Shown here in pieces: positions 16,016-24,984 of a DNA stretch of 64,000 nt (the stretch's first letter is position 1; each line of letters begins with the position of its first letter). The notes under the pieces are model-generated. The model did not search any database and was not told the origin of the DNA. It was given only the letters and a program-made list of their open reading frames with translations. Both the position numbers and the translations under genes were made by a program. The DNA is from HRBIN12 sp964447335 (lineage in GTDB: Bacteria > Actinomycetota > UBA4738 > HRBIN12). Where the stretch lies: positions 1 to 64,000 of the forward strand of contig CAYUSA010000005.1 of NCBI GenBank assembly GCA_964447335.1, read 5' to 3'.

Positions 16016-17950
16016 CTAGCGGAGGCGGCGGATCGCATCGAGCGCGGCCGGGTTCTCCAGGCTCGACAGGTCGCCGGGGTCCTCGCCCGAGACCGCGGCG
16101 CGGATCGCCCGCCGCAGGATCTTGGCGGAGCGCGTGCGGGGGAGCTCCTCGACGAAGACGACGCGGCTCGGGCGGAACGCCTTGCCGAGGTGCTCGGCGA
16201 CGAGGGCGGCGAGCTCGGCCGCGAGCGCCTCGTCGCGCTCGACGCCGGGGCGCGCGACCACGAAGCACCACACGGCCTCGCCCTTCACCGGGTGGGGGAC
16301 GCCGACGGCCGCGGCCTCGGCGACGGCCGGGTGGTCGGCGAGCACGCTCTCGACCTCGGCGGGGCCCAGGCGCTTGCCCGCCAGGCTGATCGTGTCGTCC
16401 GAGCGCCCGTGCAGGAACCAGAACCCGTCGGGGTCCACGCTCGCCCAGTCGCCGTGCACCCACACGCCGGGGAAACGCCGCCAGTACGTGTCGAGGTAGC
16501 GCTCGGGGTCGCCCCACACCCCGCGGGTCATGGCCGGCCACGGCTGCCGGCACACGAGCTCGCCGACCTGCCCGCGGGGGACGGGGTCGCCGCTCGCGTC
16601 GACGACGTCCATGTCCATCCCGAGCGCGGGCCCGCGGAGGGTGCACGGCTTCAGCGGCGAGATGGCGTGCGGCGACAGGAAGCACGCACCGACCTCGGTG
16701 CCGCCCGACAGGTTGATGATCGGGCACCGTCCCTGCCCGACGACCTCGAAGAACCAGCGCCAGGGCTCGGGGTTCCACGGCTCGCCGGTCGAGGCCAAGA
16801 TCCGCAGGCTCGAAAGGTCGTGCCGCGCTACGAGGTCCTCGCCGTGCGGGATGAGCGCGCGGATCAGCGTGGGGGACACGCCGAGGTGCGTGATCCTGTG
16901 GCGCTCGACCATGTCCCACAGGCGGTCGGGTGCGGGATGGTCCGGCGCCGTGTCCGAGCAGAACACCGTCGCGCCGAGCGCGGTCGCGCCGACGACCTCC
17001 CACGGCCCCATGATCCAGCCGAGGTCGGCGAACCAGTACAGGATCTCGCCGGGGTGCAGGTCGACCTGGTACGCGACCTCCTCGGCGATCTTCACGAGGA
17101 AGCCGCCGTGGACGTGCACCGCGCCCTTGGGCAGGCCGGTGGTCCCGCTCGTGTAGGCGATGAACAGGGGATGCTCGGGGTCGAGCTCGCGCGTCTCGAA
17201 CCGATCGGGTTGCCCCGCAAGGAGCTCGTCCCACCGCACATCGCGCCCCGGCGACCACGGGAGGTCGCTTCGCGCGAGCCGAGACCACACGATGACGTGC
17301 TCGACGCTCGGCGCGGCGGCGACCGCCTCGTCGGCGACCTCCTTCATCGGGACGGGCTTGCCGCGGCGGGGGAACCCGTCGGCCGTGATGAGCACCTTCG
17401 CGCTCGCGTCGTTCAGGCGCACCGCGACGGCGTCGGCGCCGAAGCCGGAGAAGACCGGAAGGAAGATCGCGCCGAGCTTCGCGCACGCCATCACCGATGC
17501 GACGGCCTCGGGCGACATCGGCAGGAAGATGCCGACGGTGTCGCTCTCACCGACGCCCAGAGACGCGAGCCCGTTCGCCAGGCGGTCGGCCGTCTCTCGG
17601 AGCTCGCGGTACGTGACCCGGCGGACCGCGCCTTCCTCGCCCTCCCAGAGCACCGCGACCGCGTCGGGGGTGCGCTCGGCCCATCGGTCGACGCAGTTGT
17701 GCGCGAGGTTGACCCGCCCGCCGCCGAACCACGTGGCCCACTCGATGCCGCGCGAGGTGTCGAGCACCCGCTCGTACGGCCTCGTGAACTCGAGCCCGAG
17801 ATCGCGCACCACGGCGTCCCAGAACCACTCGACGTCCGCGACCGAGCGCCGCAGGAGCTCCTCCTCGGAGGCGATGCCGTGCGTGCGCATGAAGCGCGTG
17901 ACGTTCGCCTGCTCGACGTAGGTCTCGGAGGGTCTCCACACGATCGTCAC
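16016..17950 (-). CDS. AMP-forming acyl-CoA synthetase (acetyl/propionyl-CoA synthetase family)
   Basis: Enzyme of 644 residues that activates a short-chain carboxylate with ATP and CoA to acyl-CoA, AMP and PPi. An N-terminal ACAS_N-like segment (VEWFWDAVVRDLGLEF) is followed by the AMP-binding domain with P-loop YTSGTTGLPKG, GWIMGPWE, NLSGGTEVG and HGDWASVDPDGFW, and a C-terminal lid domain ending in PRTRSAKILRR, whose Lys is the catalytic residue that Pat-type acetyltransferases modify in this family. The Pat-like fusion at 9457-12159 could regulate it. Length and ACAS_N suggest acetate or propionate as substrate; acetoacetate or another short acid is possible. Confidence 0.88.
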   Translation of the reverse strand: MTIVWRPSETYVEQANVTRFMRTHGIASEEELLRRSVADVEWFWDAVVRDLGLEFTRPYERVLDTSRGIEWATWFGGGRVNLAHNCVDRWAERTPDAVAVLWEGEEGAVRRVTYRELRETADRLANGLASLGVGESDTVGIFLPMSPEAVASVMACAKLGAIFLPVFSGFGADAVAVRLNDASAKVLITADGFPRRGKPVPMKEVADEAVAAAPSVEHVIVWSRLARSDLPWSPGRDVRWDELLAGQPDRFETRELDPEHPLFIAYTSGTTGLPKGAVHVHGGFLVKIAEEVAYQVDLHPGEILYWFADLGWIMGPWEVVGATALGATVFCSDTAPDHPAPDRLWDMVERHRITHLGVSPTLIRALIPHGEDLVARHDLSSLRILASTGEPWNPEPWRWFFEVVGQGRCPIINLSGGTEVGACFLSPHAISPLKPCTLRGPALGMDMDVVDASGDPVPRGQVGELVCRQPWPAMTRGVWGDPERYLDTYWRRFPGVWVHGDWASVDPDGFWFLHGRSDDTISLAGKRLGPAEVESVLADHPAVAEAAAVGVPHPVKGEAVWCFVVARPGVERDEALAAELAALVAEHLGKAFRPSRVVFVEELPRTRSAKILRRAIRAAVSGEDPGDLSSLENPAALDAIRRLR

Positions 17951-17983
17951 CTGACCGCTCCTCCGGCGCCGGGGACGTCCCGG

Positions 17984-17989
17984 TAACCT
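17984..17989 (+). promoter_or_regulatory. -10-like hexamer TAACCT upstream of LCP gene
   Basis: TANNNT hexamer 16 bases before ATG 18006, in the 55-base divergent spacer between the acyl-CoA synthetase and the LCP gene. Confidence 0.3.
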
Positions 17990-18005
17990 CTGCTGTTGGA
18001 AGCCT

Positions 18006-19436
18006 ATGGCCGACGAGCGGAACCCGCAGACAGGACGTCACCCGCACGTGCGCCGCGTGTTCTTCGCGGCGACGGCGGTGGTGTCGGCGTTCGTGATGCT
18101 TGCCGGGGTCGTCGGGATGGGCGCCTACTTCTGGACGCGCGCGAAGATCCGCACGTTCGACACCGGGCTGCCCGTGGAGGTCTCACCGGGCGCATCCCCC
18201 GTCGCGAACCCGGAGCCCGACATCGCGGGCAAGTGCGACACGCAGGCCTGCAACTACCTCCTGCTCGGCAGCGACTCGCGCGAGGGCCTCTCGCCGGCGG
18301 AGCAGATCGCGTTCGGCACCGATGCCGACATCGGAGGACAGAACCGCTCGGACACGATCATCCTCATCCACACCGAGCCCAAGCAGCAGCAGGCCGTGTT
18401 CCTGTCGTTCCCGCGGGACCTGTGGGTCGACATCCCCGGCATGGGGATGGGCAAGATCAACTCGGCCTTCGAGGGTGGCGTGGACGGCGGCGGACCGGTC
18501 CGCGTCGCCCGCACGATCACGAGCCTCACCGGGATGCGCGTCCACCACGTGCTGTACGTGGACCTCGCGGGGTTCCAGGGACTCGTCGACACGCTCGGCG
18601 GTGTCGACATGTGCGTGCCGTACCCGATGGTCGACCCGCTCACCGGTCTCGACATCGGCGCCGGGTGCCAGCGCTTCGACGGCGCCACCGCGCTCGCGTA
18701 CGTCCGCACTCGGCACCAGGTGTGCGACGCGATCCCGGACTTCGCGCGCATCGGACGCCAGCAGCAGTTCCTGCGGGCGGTGATCTCGAAGCTGCTGTCG
18801 CCCACCGAGCTGCTGCAGCTCCCGGCGCTCGTGCCGAAGCTCGTCGAGAACTTCGTCGTGGACGAGGGGCTCGCGAACCCCGCGGAGCTCGTGTACCTCG
18901 CGGGGCAGCTGAACGGCGTGAACACCGGCGCGGCGGACTTCCGCTCGGTCCCGACGGTGCCCGACGGCATCTACGTGAACGGCCAGTACCTGTCGATCGT
19001 GCGCGCGGTCGAGCCGGCCGCGAGCGACCTGTTCGCGGCGCTCCGCGAGGGCACGCCGCTCGGCGAGCTCGGCAAGGACCTGCCGCAGACCCCGCCCTCG
19101 CCCGCGAACATCGCGGTGGCGGTGTACGACAAGGACTCGTTCGGGCAGGCGTACAACGTGCTCCAGACGCTCACGCAGGGTGGGTTCCTCGTGGCTTCGG
19201 GGCTCACCGACGTCCACGAGCTCGGCACGAAGGTGAAGGGCACGGTGATCCTGTTCGCCCCGGGCCAGGAGGCGAAGGCCGAGGTCGTCGCCCAGTACGT
19301 CCGCGGCGTGGAGCTGCAGCCGGCGCCGACGAGCGTGCTCGGCGGGGCGGACGTGGCGCTCGTCATCGGCCCGAACTACGAGCCGCCGCCGCTGGACGAC
19401 TCGCCGCCGCAGACGAGCGCAGACTGCCCGACATGA
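18006..19436 (+). CDS. LytR-CpsA-Psr (LCP) family glycopolymer ligase with LytR C-terminal domain
   Basis: Membrane-anchored enzyme of 476 residues. A short cytoplasmic tail and one transmembrane helix (about 18-42) precede an extracytoplasmic LCP domain (about 85-250) with LLGSDSREG, SFPRDLWVDIP and the Arg-rich LAYVRTRHQ and ARIGRQQQFLRAV, which bind the polyprenyl pyrophosphate. A C-terminal LytR_C domain (about 360-460) starts at NIAVAVYDKDSFGQ. LCP enzymes attach polysaccharide or teichoic-type polymers to peptidoglycan (arabinogalactan in mycobacteria). The ATGA overlap with the next gene couples it to dTDP-rhamnose synthesis, so the polymer probably contains or starts with rhamnose. 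Confidence 0.92.
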   Translation: MADERNPQTGRHPHVRRVFFAATAVVSAFVMLAGVVGMGAYFWTRAKIRTFDTGLPVEVSPGASPVANPEPDIAGKCDTQACNYLLLGSDSREGLSPAEQIAFGTDADIGGQNRSDTIILIHTEPKQQQAVFLSFPRDLWVDIPGMGMGKINSAFEGGVDGGGPVRVARTITSLTGMRVHHVLYVDLAGFQGLVDTLGGVDMCVPYPMVDPLTGLDIGAGCQRFDGATALAYVRTRHQVCDAIPDFARIGRQQQFLRAVISKLLSPTELLQLPALVPKLVENFVVDEGLANPAELVYLAGQLNGVNTGAADFRSVPTVPDGIYVNGQYLSIVRAVEPAASDLFAALREGTPLGELGKDLPQTPPSPANIAVAVYDKDSFGQAYNVLQTLTQGGFLVASGLTDVHELGTKVKGTVILFAPGQEAKAEVVAQYVRGVELQPAPTSVLGGADVALVIGPNYEPPPLDDSPPQTSADCPT

Positions 19437-20491
19437 GAGCGCTCGTGCTCGCCGGCGGGGAGGGGTCTCGGCTCCGGCCGATCACGCACACGAACGCGAA
19501 GCAGCTCATCCAGATCGCGAACACGCCGATCCTGTTCCACGTCCTCGCCGCGATCCGCGACGCCGGCATCACCGAGGTCGGCATCGTCATCGGCCAGACC
19601 GGCGACGAGATCCGCGCGGCCGTCGGCGACGGCTCGGCCTGGGGCGTGCGCGTCACGTACATCCCGCAGGAGGCGCCGCTCGGTCTCGCGCACGCGGTAC
19701 TGACCGCGGCCGACTTCGTGCGCGGCGAGCCCTTCGTGATGTACCTCGGCGACAACGTCCTGCTCGAGGGCATCACGCGCTTCGTCCGCGAGTTCGAGCG
19801 CAACCGTCCCGACGCGCAGATCTTCCTCGCGCGCGTGCCCGAGCCCGAGCGCTTCGGCGTCGCCGTGCTCGAGGGCGACCGCGTCGTCCGGCTCGTCGAG
19901 AAGCCGAAGGAGCACCTCTCCGACCTCGCGCTCGTCGGCGTGTACCTGTTCGACGACCAGGTGCTCGAGGCAGCCGGCTCGATCGAGCCCTCGGGCCGGG
20001 GCGAGCTCGAGATCACGGACGCGATCCAGTGGCTCGTCGACCACGGCCGCACCGTGCGGGCCGAGATGGTCACCGGCTGGTGGAAGGACACCGGCAAGCC
20101 AGAGGACCTCCTCGAGGCGAACCGCATGATGCTCTCGACGCTGGAACGACGGATCGAGGGCGACGTCGACGCCGCCTCGAAGGTCGAGGGCACCGTGGTC
20201 GTCGAGGCCGGCGCGAAGGTCGTCGGCTCGACGCTGCACGGCCCGGCCATCGTCGGCGCGGGGACCATCGTGGAGGGCTCGACGATCGGGCCCAACGCGG
20301 CGATCTCCGCCGGGTGCGAGGTGCGGGGGAGCGGCGTCGCCGACTCGATCGTGATGGAGGGCTGCCGCATCACCGGCGTGCTCGGCATCACCGGCTCGAT
20401 CCTCGGCCGCGGCGTCGAGGTCCGCCACGCGGGCGGCCGCGGCATGCACCGGCTCGTGCTCGGCGACCAGAGCCGCGTCGAGGTCGACTAG
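19433..20491 (+). CDS. rmlA: Glucose-1-phosphate thymidylyltransferase, long form (RmlA/StrD type)
   Basis: Converts glucose-1-phosphate and dTTP to dTDP-glucose. The protein is 352 residues: an N-terminal nucleotidyltransferase domain with LVLAGGEGSRLRPITHTNAKQ (P-loop and catalytic Arg/Lys), YLGDNVL (metal Asp) and VEKPKE, then a left-handed beta-helix of hexapeptide-like repeats from about residue 245. The C-terminal helix marks the long form seen in StrD-like enzymes, in contrast to the ~290-residue RmlA. Start ATG 19433 overlaps the LCP stop as ATGA. Its TAG stop at 20489-20491 also forms the first half of a -10-like box for the next gene. Confidence 0.92.
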   Translation: MRALVLAGGEGSRLRPITHTNAKQLIQIANTPILFHVLAAIRDAGITEVGIVIGQTGDEIRAAVGDGSAWGVRVTYIPQEAPLGLAHAVLTAADFVRGEPFVMYLGDNVLLEGITRFVREFERNRPDAQIFLARVPEPERFGVAVLEGDRVVRLVEKPKEHLSDLALVGVYLFDDQVLEAAGSIEPSGRGELEITDAIQWLVDHGRTVRAEMVTGWWKDTGKPEDLLEANRMMLSTLERRIEGDVDAASKVEGTVVVEAGAKVVGSTLHGPAIVGAGTIVEGSTIGPNAAISAGCEVRGSGVADSIVMEGCRITGVLGITGSILGRGVEVRHAGGRGMHRLVLGDQSRVEVD

Positions 20492-20494
20492 CCT
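20489..20494 (+). promoter_or_regulatory. -10-like hexamer TAGCCT formed on the rmlA stop codon
   Basis: TAGCCT contains the rmlA TAG stop and lies 7 bases before the GTG start at 20502, a leaderless spacing. Confidence 0.4.
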
Positions 20495-20501
20495 TCCGAC
20501 C

Positions 20502-21665
20502 GTGCGAGCCGTCATCGACGCTCGGCCGGCGCTCGACCCGGGACGGACCGGCGTCGGCCACTACACGCAGCGGCTGATCCGCTCCCTCCCGCACGTGGAT
20601 CCGGACGACCGGTACGTCGCGTGGTACCTGCACGCGCGAGGGCTGTTCCGCCCGAAGCGGTTCTTCGCCGACGCCGGTGCTCCGAACCTCGAGGAGGCGG
20701 CCAGCCGGTTCCCCGCGCGGGTGTTCCAGCCGCTCTCGTGGCGGGCGCGGGCGCCGAGGCTCGAGTGGCTGATCGGCGACTTCGACGCGCTCCTCGCGAC
20801 GAACTTCCTGCCGCCGCCGACGGGGCACATGCGCCGCACGGTCCTCGTCGTGCACGACCTCGCCTTCGAGGTGTACCCGCAGACCGCGCCGCAGATCGAC
20901 GAGCGCTGGCGCCGCCGCTTCGCCAAGGCGGTGCGCTCGTGCGGCGCCGTGATCGTGCCCTCGGTCTCGACGAGGGGCGACCTCGTCGCGCGCCACCGCG
21001 TGCCCGAGGAGCGCGTCCACGCGATCCCGCACGGCGTCGATGCCGCAGCGTTCGCCGCGGTGCCCCGCGCCGAGGTCGAGCGCGTCCGCGCGCGCTTCGG
21101 CATCAAGGGTCCGTACGTCCTGTTCGTCGGCGGGCTCGAACCGCGCAAGAACCTCCCGGCGCTCGTCCGCGCGTTCGCGCTCTCGGGTGTGGACGCGACG
21201 CTCGTGATCGCGGGCGGTCGCGTGCGATGGTTCCCCGCCGAGGAGGCGAGGGTCTGGGCCGCGGTGCGCTCGCTCTCCGAGCCGGCGCGCTCGCGGGTCG
21301 TGCTGACCGGCTACGTGAGCGACGAGGACAAGTACGCGCTCCTCGCGGGGGCCGAGGGTCTCGCATACCCGTCCCTGTACGAGGGCTTCGGCTTCCCGGT
21401 CATCGAGGCGATGGCGGCCGGCACGCCGGTGCTCACGTCGAACGTGTCCTCGCTGCCCGAGGTCGCGGGTGAGGACGCGCTGCTCGTCGATCCGACCGAC
21501 CCCTCGGCGATCGGCGATGGGCTCCGGCGGCTGCTCGGCGACGCGCAGCTTCGCGAGCGCCTGATCGGCCCGGGCCGAGCGCGCGCGGCCGGCTTCACGT
21601 GGGAGGCGACCGCGCGGGCCACCGCGGAGGTCCTGCGCTCCGTGGCGGCCGCGGCCCGCGGGTAG
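20502..21665 (+). CDS. GT4-family glycosyltransferase
   Basis: GT-B-fold retaining glycosyltransferase of 387 residues. The N-terminal domain begins MRAVIDARPALDPGRTGVGHYT; the C-terminal nucleotide-sugar domain contains LFVGGLEPRKNLPALVRAF and the E-x7-E signature EGFGFPVIEAMAAGTPVLTS. It sits between rmlA and rmlB, so transfer of rhamnose or another dTDP-sugar to a lipid-linked acceptor is likely; the acceptor is unknown. It starts at GTG 20502 ten bases after the rmlA stop, with no Shine-Dalgarno site. Confidence 0.9.
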   Translation: MRAVIDARPALDPGRTGVGHYTQRLIRSLPHVDPDDRYVAWYLHARGLFRPKRFFADAGAPNLEEAASRFPARVFQPLSWRARAPRLEWLIGDFDALLATNFLPPPTGHMRRTVLVVHDLAFEVYPQTAPQIDERWRRRFAKAVRSCGAVIVPSVSTRGDLVARHRVPEERVHAIPHGVDAAAFAAVPRAEVERVRARFGIKGPYVLFVGGLEPRKNLPALVRAFALSGVDATLVIAGGRVRWFPAEEARVWAAVRSLSEPARSRVVLTGYVSDEDKYALLAGAEGLAYPSLYEGFGFPVIEAMAAGTPVLTSNVSSLPEVAGEDALLVDPTDPSAIGDGLRRLLGDAQLRERLIGPGRARAAGFTWEATARATAEVLRSVAAAARG

Positions 21666-21668
21666 ACT
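21663..21668 (+). promoter_or_regulatory. -10-like hexamer TAGACT formed on the glycosyltransferase stop codon
   Basis: TAGACT begins with the TAG stop of the preceding gene and ends 9 bases before ATG 21678 of rmlB. Confidence 0.4.
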
Positions 21669-21677
21669 CGGGCGGCC

Positions 21678-22655
21678 ATGAGCGACCGCCGGCGGATCCT
21701 CGTGACGGGCGGAGCCGGGTTCATCGGCTCCCACCTCGTGGACCACCTGCTCGAGCGCCCGAACCTCGACGTCACGGTGCTCGACAAGCTCACGTACGCG
21801 GGCACGAGGGTGAACCTCGCGGCCCACGAGGGCGATCCGCGCTTCACGTTCGTGCTCGGGGACGTCGCCGAGGCCGACACCGTGCTCCCGCTCGTCGAGG
21901 CCGCCGACCACGTCGTGCACGCCGCCGCGGAGTCGTTCGTGGATCGCAGCATCGAGGACTCGCGCGCGTTCGTCGTGTCGAACGTGCTCGGCACGCAGGT
22001 CGTGCTCGAGGCCTGCCGCGAGACCGACACCCCGATGACCTTCGTCTCGACGGACGAGGTCTACGGCGCCAACGCGGACGAGGGCCTGTTCGACGAGGGC
22101 GACCCGTTCCGGCCTCGAAGCCCGTACGCCGCGAGCAAGGCCGGCGCCGACCTGCTCTGCCACGCGTACGTGGTCACCTACGGCGTGCACATCGCGACGG
22201 TGCGCGGCACGAACACGTTCGGACCGCGCCAGCATCCCGAGAAGGCCATCCCGACGTTCGCGCTCGCCGCGCTCGACGGACGCCCCCTGCCCGTGTACGG
22301 GACGGGGGAGCAGCGGCGCGAGTGGCTCTACGTCCGCGACTTCGTCCGCGCGATCGCGACCGTGATGGAGGCCGGCGAGCCGGGCGGTGTCTACAACATC
22401 GGCGGCGGCTTCGAGCTGCCGAACGTCGAGCTCGCGCGGCGGGTCTGCCGGTACGTCGGCGCGCCCGAGTCGCTGGTCTCGTTCGTCCCCGACCGCCCCG
22501 GCCACGACTTCCGCTACGGCGTGCGGTGGGACCGGCTCGCCGGGCTCGGCTGGAGTCCGGCCACCTCGTTCGCGGACGGCCTCGAGATCACCGTGGCCTG
22601 GTACCGCGAGCATCGCGACTGGGTCGAGGCGATCCTCCAGGGCTCCGCGGCATGA
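21678..22655 (+). CDS. rmlB: dTDP-glucose 4,6-dehydratase
   Basis: Short-chain dehydrogenase of 325 residues that makes dTDP-4-keto-6-deoxyglucose. Rossmann motif TGGAGFIGSH at 10-19, AAESFVDRSIED, the catalytic STDEVYG motif with Asp-Glu, and YAASKAG with catalytic Tyr and Lys. RGTNTFGPRQHPEKAIP and REWLYVRDFV are also typical. It is followed without gap (ATGA overlap) by rmlD. The -10-like box on the upstream stop codon may allow expression independent of rmlA. Confidence 0.93.
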   Translation: MSDRRRILVTGGAGFIGSHLVDHLLERPNLDVTVLDKLTYAGTRVNLAAHEGDPRFTFVLGDVAEADTVLPLVEAADHVVHAAAESFVDRSIEDSRAFVVSNVLGTQVVLEACRETDTPMTFVSTDEVYGANADEGLFDEGDPFRPRSPYAASKAGADLLCHAYVVTYGVHIATVRGTNTFGPRQHPEKAIPTFALAALDGRPLPVYGTGEQRREWLYVRDFVRAIATVMEAGEPGGVYNIGGGFELPNVELARRVCRYVGAPESLVSFVPDRPGHDFRYGVRWDRLAGLGWSPATSFADGLEITVAWYREHRDWVEAILQGSAA

Positions 22656-23485
22656 GGCTGCTCGTCACCGGCGCCGGCGGTGGGCTCGGACGCGCGTTCC
22701 TCGACGTCGTCCCCGGCCACCACGCCGTGACCGCCCTCACGCACGCCGAGCTCGACGTGGGCGACCACCACGCGGTGATGCGGACCGTTGTCCCGCTGCG
22801 ACCCGACGCGATCCTCAGCTTCAGCGCGTTCACGAAGGTCGACGCGTGCGAGTCCGAGCCCGGGCGCGCCTACCGCGACAACGCGCTCGGGCCGCAGAGC
22901 CTCGCGCTCGCCGCGCGCGCGTGCGGTGCCCAGATCCTGCACGTCTCGACCGATTATGTGTTCGACGGCGAGAAGGGGAGCGCGTACGACGAGCTCGACG
23001 TGCCGAACCCGCGGAGCGTCTACGCGCGGAGCAAGCTCGGCGGCGAGGCGTTCGTTCGGGCGAGCACGCCGGAGCACCTCATCGTGCGGACCGGCTACGT
23101 CTTCGGCGGCGGCGCCGATCACCTGAGCTCGAGCCTGCGGCGGCTCGCGGACGGCGGCTCCGCGGGGGGCATCGCGGACCGGACCGGGACGCCGACGTAC
23201 GTGCGGCACCTCGCCAATCGCATCCTGCCGCTCCTGCTCGCGGGGCGGCCCGGCACGTACCACCTCGGCGGCCCCGAGGCGACCACGTGGCTCGACGTGC
23301 TCGAGCGGCTGAAGGCGCTCGGAGACCTGCCCGGCGAGGTGCGGTCCCAGCGCGCAGACGAGCTCGGCCTGCCCGCTCCGCGCCCACGGAGCTCGGCGCT
23401 CACCAGCCTGTTCACGGCCGAGGTCGGGGTGCCGCCGATGCCGCCTCTCGAGGACGCCCTGCGCGAGCTCCTCGCGCGTTCGTGA
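22652..23485 (+). CDS. rmlD: dTDP-4-dehydrorhamnose reductase
   Basis: Reductase of 277 residues that performs the last step of dTDP-L-rhamnose synthesis. The NAD(P)H-binding motif TGAGGGLGRAF opens the protein; SAFTKVDACESEP, the S-T-D-Y-V-F-D-G motif and YARSKLGGE (catalytic Tyr/Lys) follow. ATGA overlap with rmlB. The 3,5-epimerase RmlC, needed between RmlB and RmlD, is not encoded in this window. Confidence 0.92.
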   Translation: MRLLVTGAGGGLGRAFLDVVPGHHAVTALTHAELDVGDHHAVMRTVVPLRPDAILSFSAFTKVDACESEPGRAYRDNALGPQSLALAARACGAQILHVSTDYVFDGEKGSAYDELDVPNPRSVYARSKLGGEAFVRASTPEHLIVRTGYVFGGGADHLSSSLRRLADGGSAGGIADRTGTPTYVRHLANRILPLLLAGRPGTYHLGGPEATTWLDVLERLKALGDLPGEVRSQRADELGLPAPRPRSSALTSLFTAEVGVPPMPPLEDALRELLARS

Positions 23486-23516
23486 GGGCCCCGACCGCGC
23501 GGCGCCCGCTCCCCGA

Positions 23517-23522
23517 TAGACT
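23517..23522 (+). promoter_or_regulatory. -10-like hexamer TAGACT, 10 bases before ATG 23533
   Basis: Second exact TAGACT in the window at short distance from a start codon; candidate promoter for the first phospholipase C-like lipoprotein. Confidence 0.4.
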
Positions 23523-23532
23523 CGGAGCCCCG

Positions 23533-24927
23533 ATGAACCGACGCGCCCGCCCGCATCCGTGGCTCGCCGCCCTCGTCGCGACCGCCTTCATCGCGGCGGC
23601 GTGCACGACGGGCACCGCCGGCACGGTGGACACGCCCTCGCTCGGCCCGGGGACCCTGCCGCCGGATCCCACGACGGCCGACCTGCCGGCCGCGGTGGAC
23701 GCGAGTGCCTTCGAGACCGCCACGCCGATCAAGCACGTCGTGTTCCTCATCAAGGAGAACCGGAGCTTCGACAACATGTTCGGTCTGTTCCCCGGCGCGA
23801 ACGGCGCGACCGAGGCGAACGACCGCGGCACCATCCGTCCCCTCACGCGGGCCGAGGACCAGCGCGCGCACGACCTCACGCACTGCTACAACTGTGCGGT
23901 CGCCGCGGTGAACGGTGGCGCGATGGACGGCTTCAACCAGAGCGAGCCCGACGACACGTGGGCGTTCACGCAGTTCCAGCCCGACCAGCTCCCGAACTAC
24001 TGGCACTGGGCCGAGCGCAACGTCCTGTTCGACAACGTCTTCGCCTCGGCGATGGGACCGTCGTTCCCGAACCACCTCTACTCGATCGCGGCGACCTCGG
24101 GCGGGGCGCTCGACAACCCGGTGCAGACGTTTCCGGCGCTCCGCAAGCAGCAGGAGAAAGGACTCGCGAAGTCATGGGGTTGCGACATCGCCGAGCCCGG
24201 CGCGTACGTCGAGATCGTCGATCCCGAGGGCAAGCTCATCAAGGTCGACCCGTGCTTCGACTTCCTCACCGAGGGCGACCTGCTGAACCGGGCCGACATC
24301 CCGTGGACGTACTACGCGGCCACGAACACGCAGATCGGCTACATCTGGTCGGCGTACGCGGCGATCGAGCGCTACCGCGAGGATCCGGCGATGTGGGACC
24401 GGTTCATCCGTCCGGTGGACGACGTCGTCCGTGACATCGAGGCCGACCGCCTGCCGCCCGTCACGTGGATCACGCCGCGCTTCCAGCTCTCCGAGCACCC
24501 CGAGTACAACTTCTGCCACGGCGAGAACTGGACCACCGAGGTCGTCAACGCGATCATGGCGAGCCCCATGTGGAAGGACACCGCGATCTTCATCACGTGG
24601 GACGACTACGGCGGTTTCTACGACCACGTGCCGCCCGAGCAGATCGACCCGTTCGGGTTCGGGATCCGGGTCCCGATGCTCATGATCAGCCCCTATGCCG
24701 TGGACGGGAAGGTGAGCCACGAGCTCGGCGAGTTCTCCAGCGTCCTGCGGTTCATCGAGGACAACTGGAGCCTCACGCAGCTCACGAAGCGCGACCGGCG
24801 CGCGACGCCGCTGCTCTCGGCCTTCGACTTCACGCAGGCGCCGAGGCCCGCCGACCCGCTCCCGCTCCGCACCGACTGCGAGGGGCCGATCTGGTCGCCC
24901 CCGCCCCCCGACCCGCCCAGCGAGTAG
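23533..24927 (+). CDS. Phospholipase C/acid phosphatase-family lipoprotein, copy 1
   Basis: Exported phosphoesterase of 464 residues (PLC/AcpA-type family). Lipobox FIAAAC with Cys24. Core motifs are KHVVFLIKENRSFDNMFG (Glu-Asn metal and nucleophile region), NVLFDNVFASAMGPSFPNHLYS and ITWDDYGGFYDHVPP (metal Asp and His). The frame stays open far upstream over rmlD, but signal peptide, lipobox and a TAGACT box fix the start at 23533. Copy 2 at 26415-27776 is closely similar along its whole length; the ATPase gene at 24985 separates them. Substrate (phospholipid or other phosphate ester) is unknown; phosphate acquisition is a plausible role. Confidence 0.88.
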   Translation: MNRRARPHPWLAALVATAFIAAACTTGTAGTVDTPSLGPGTLPPDPTTADLPAAVDASAFETATPIKHVVFLIKENRSFDNMFGLFPGANGATEANDRGTIRPLTRAEDQRAHDLTHCYNCAVAAVNGGAMDGFNQSEPDDTWAFTQFQPDQLPNYWHWAERNVLFDNVFASAMGPSFPNHLYSIAATSGGALDNPVQTFPALRKQQEKGLAKSWGCDIAEPGAYVEIVDPEGKLIKVDPCFDFLTEGDLLNRADIPWTYYAATNTQIGYIWSAYAAIERYREDPAMWDRFIRPVDDVVRDIEADRLPPVTWITPRFQLSEHPEYNFCHGENWTTEVVNAIMASPMWKDTAIFITWDDYGGFYDHVPPEQIDPFGFGIRVPMLMISPYAVDGKVSHELGEFSSVLRFIEDNWSLTQLTKRDRRATPLLSAFDFTQAPRPADPLPLRTDCEGPIWSPPPPDPPSE

Positions 24928-24940
24928 TCTCGCAACGAGA

Positions 24941-24978
24941 TACAAGGGCCTTGTAGTACAAAGCCTTTGTTGTATCAT
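24941..24978 (+). promoter_or_regulatory. Tandem palindromic operator overlapping a leaderless promoter
   Basis: Two perfect inverted repeats lie side by side: TACAAGG-G-CCTTGTA at 24941-24955 and ACAAAG-C-CTTTGT at 24958-24970, centres 16 bases apart. They overlap a candidate promoter, -35 TTGTAG (24951-24956), 16-base spacer, -10 TATCAT (24973-24978), which ends six bases before GTG 24985. A repressor bound here would block polymerase. The A/T content is striking in this GC-rich region. Confidence 0.7.
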
Positions 24979-24984
24979 CCGTCC

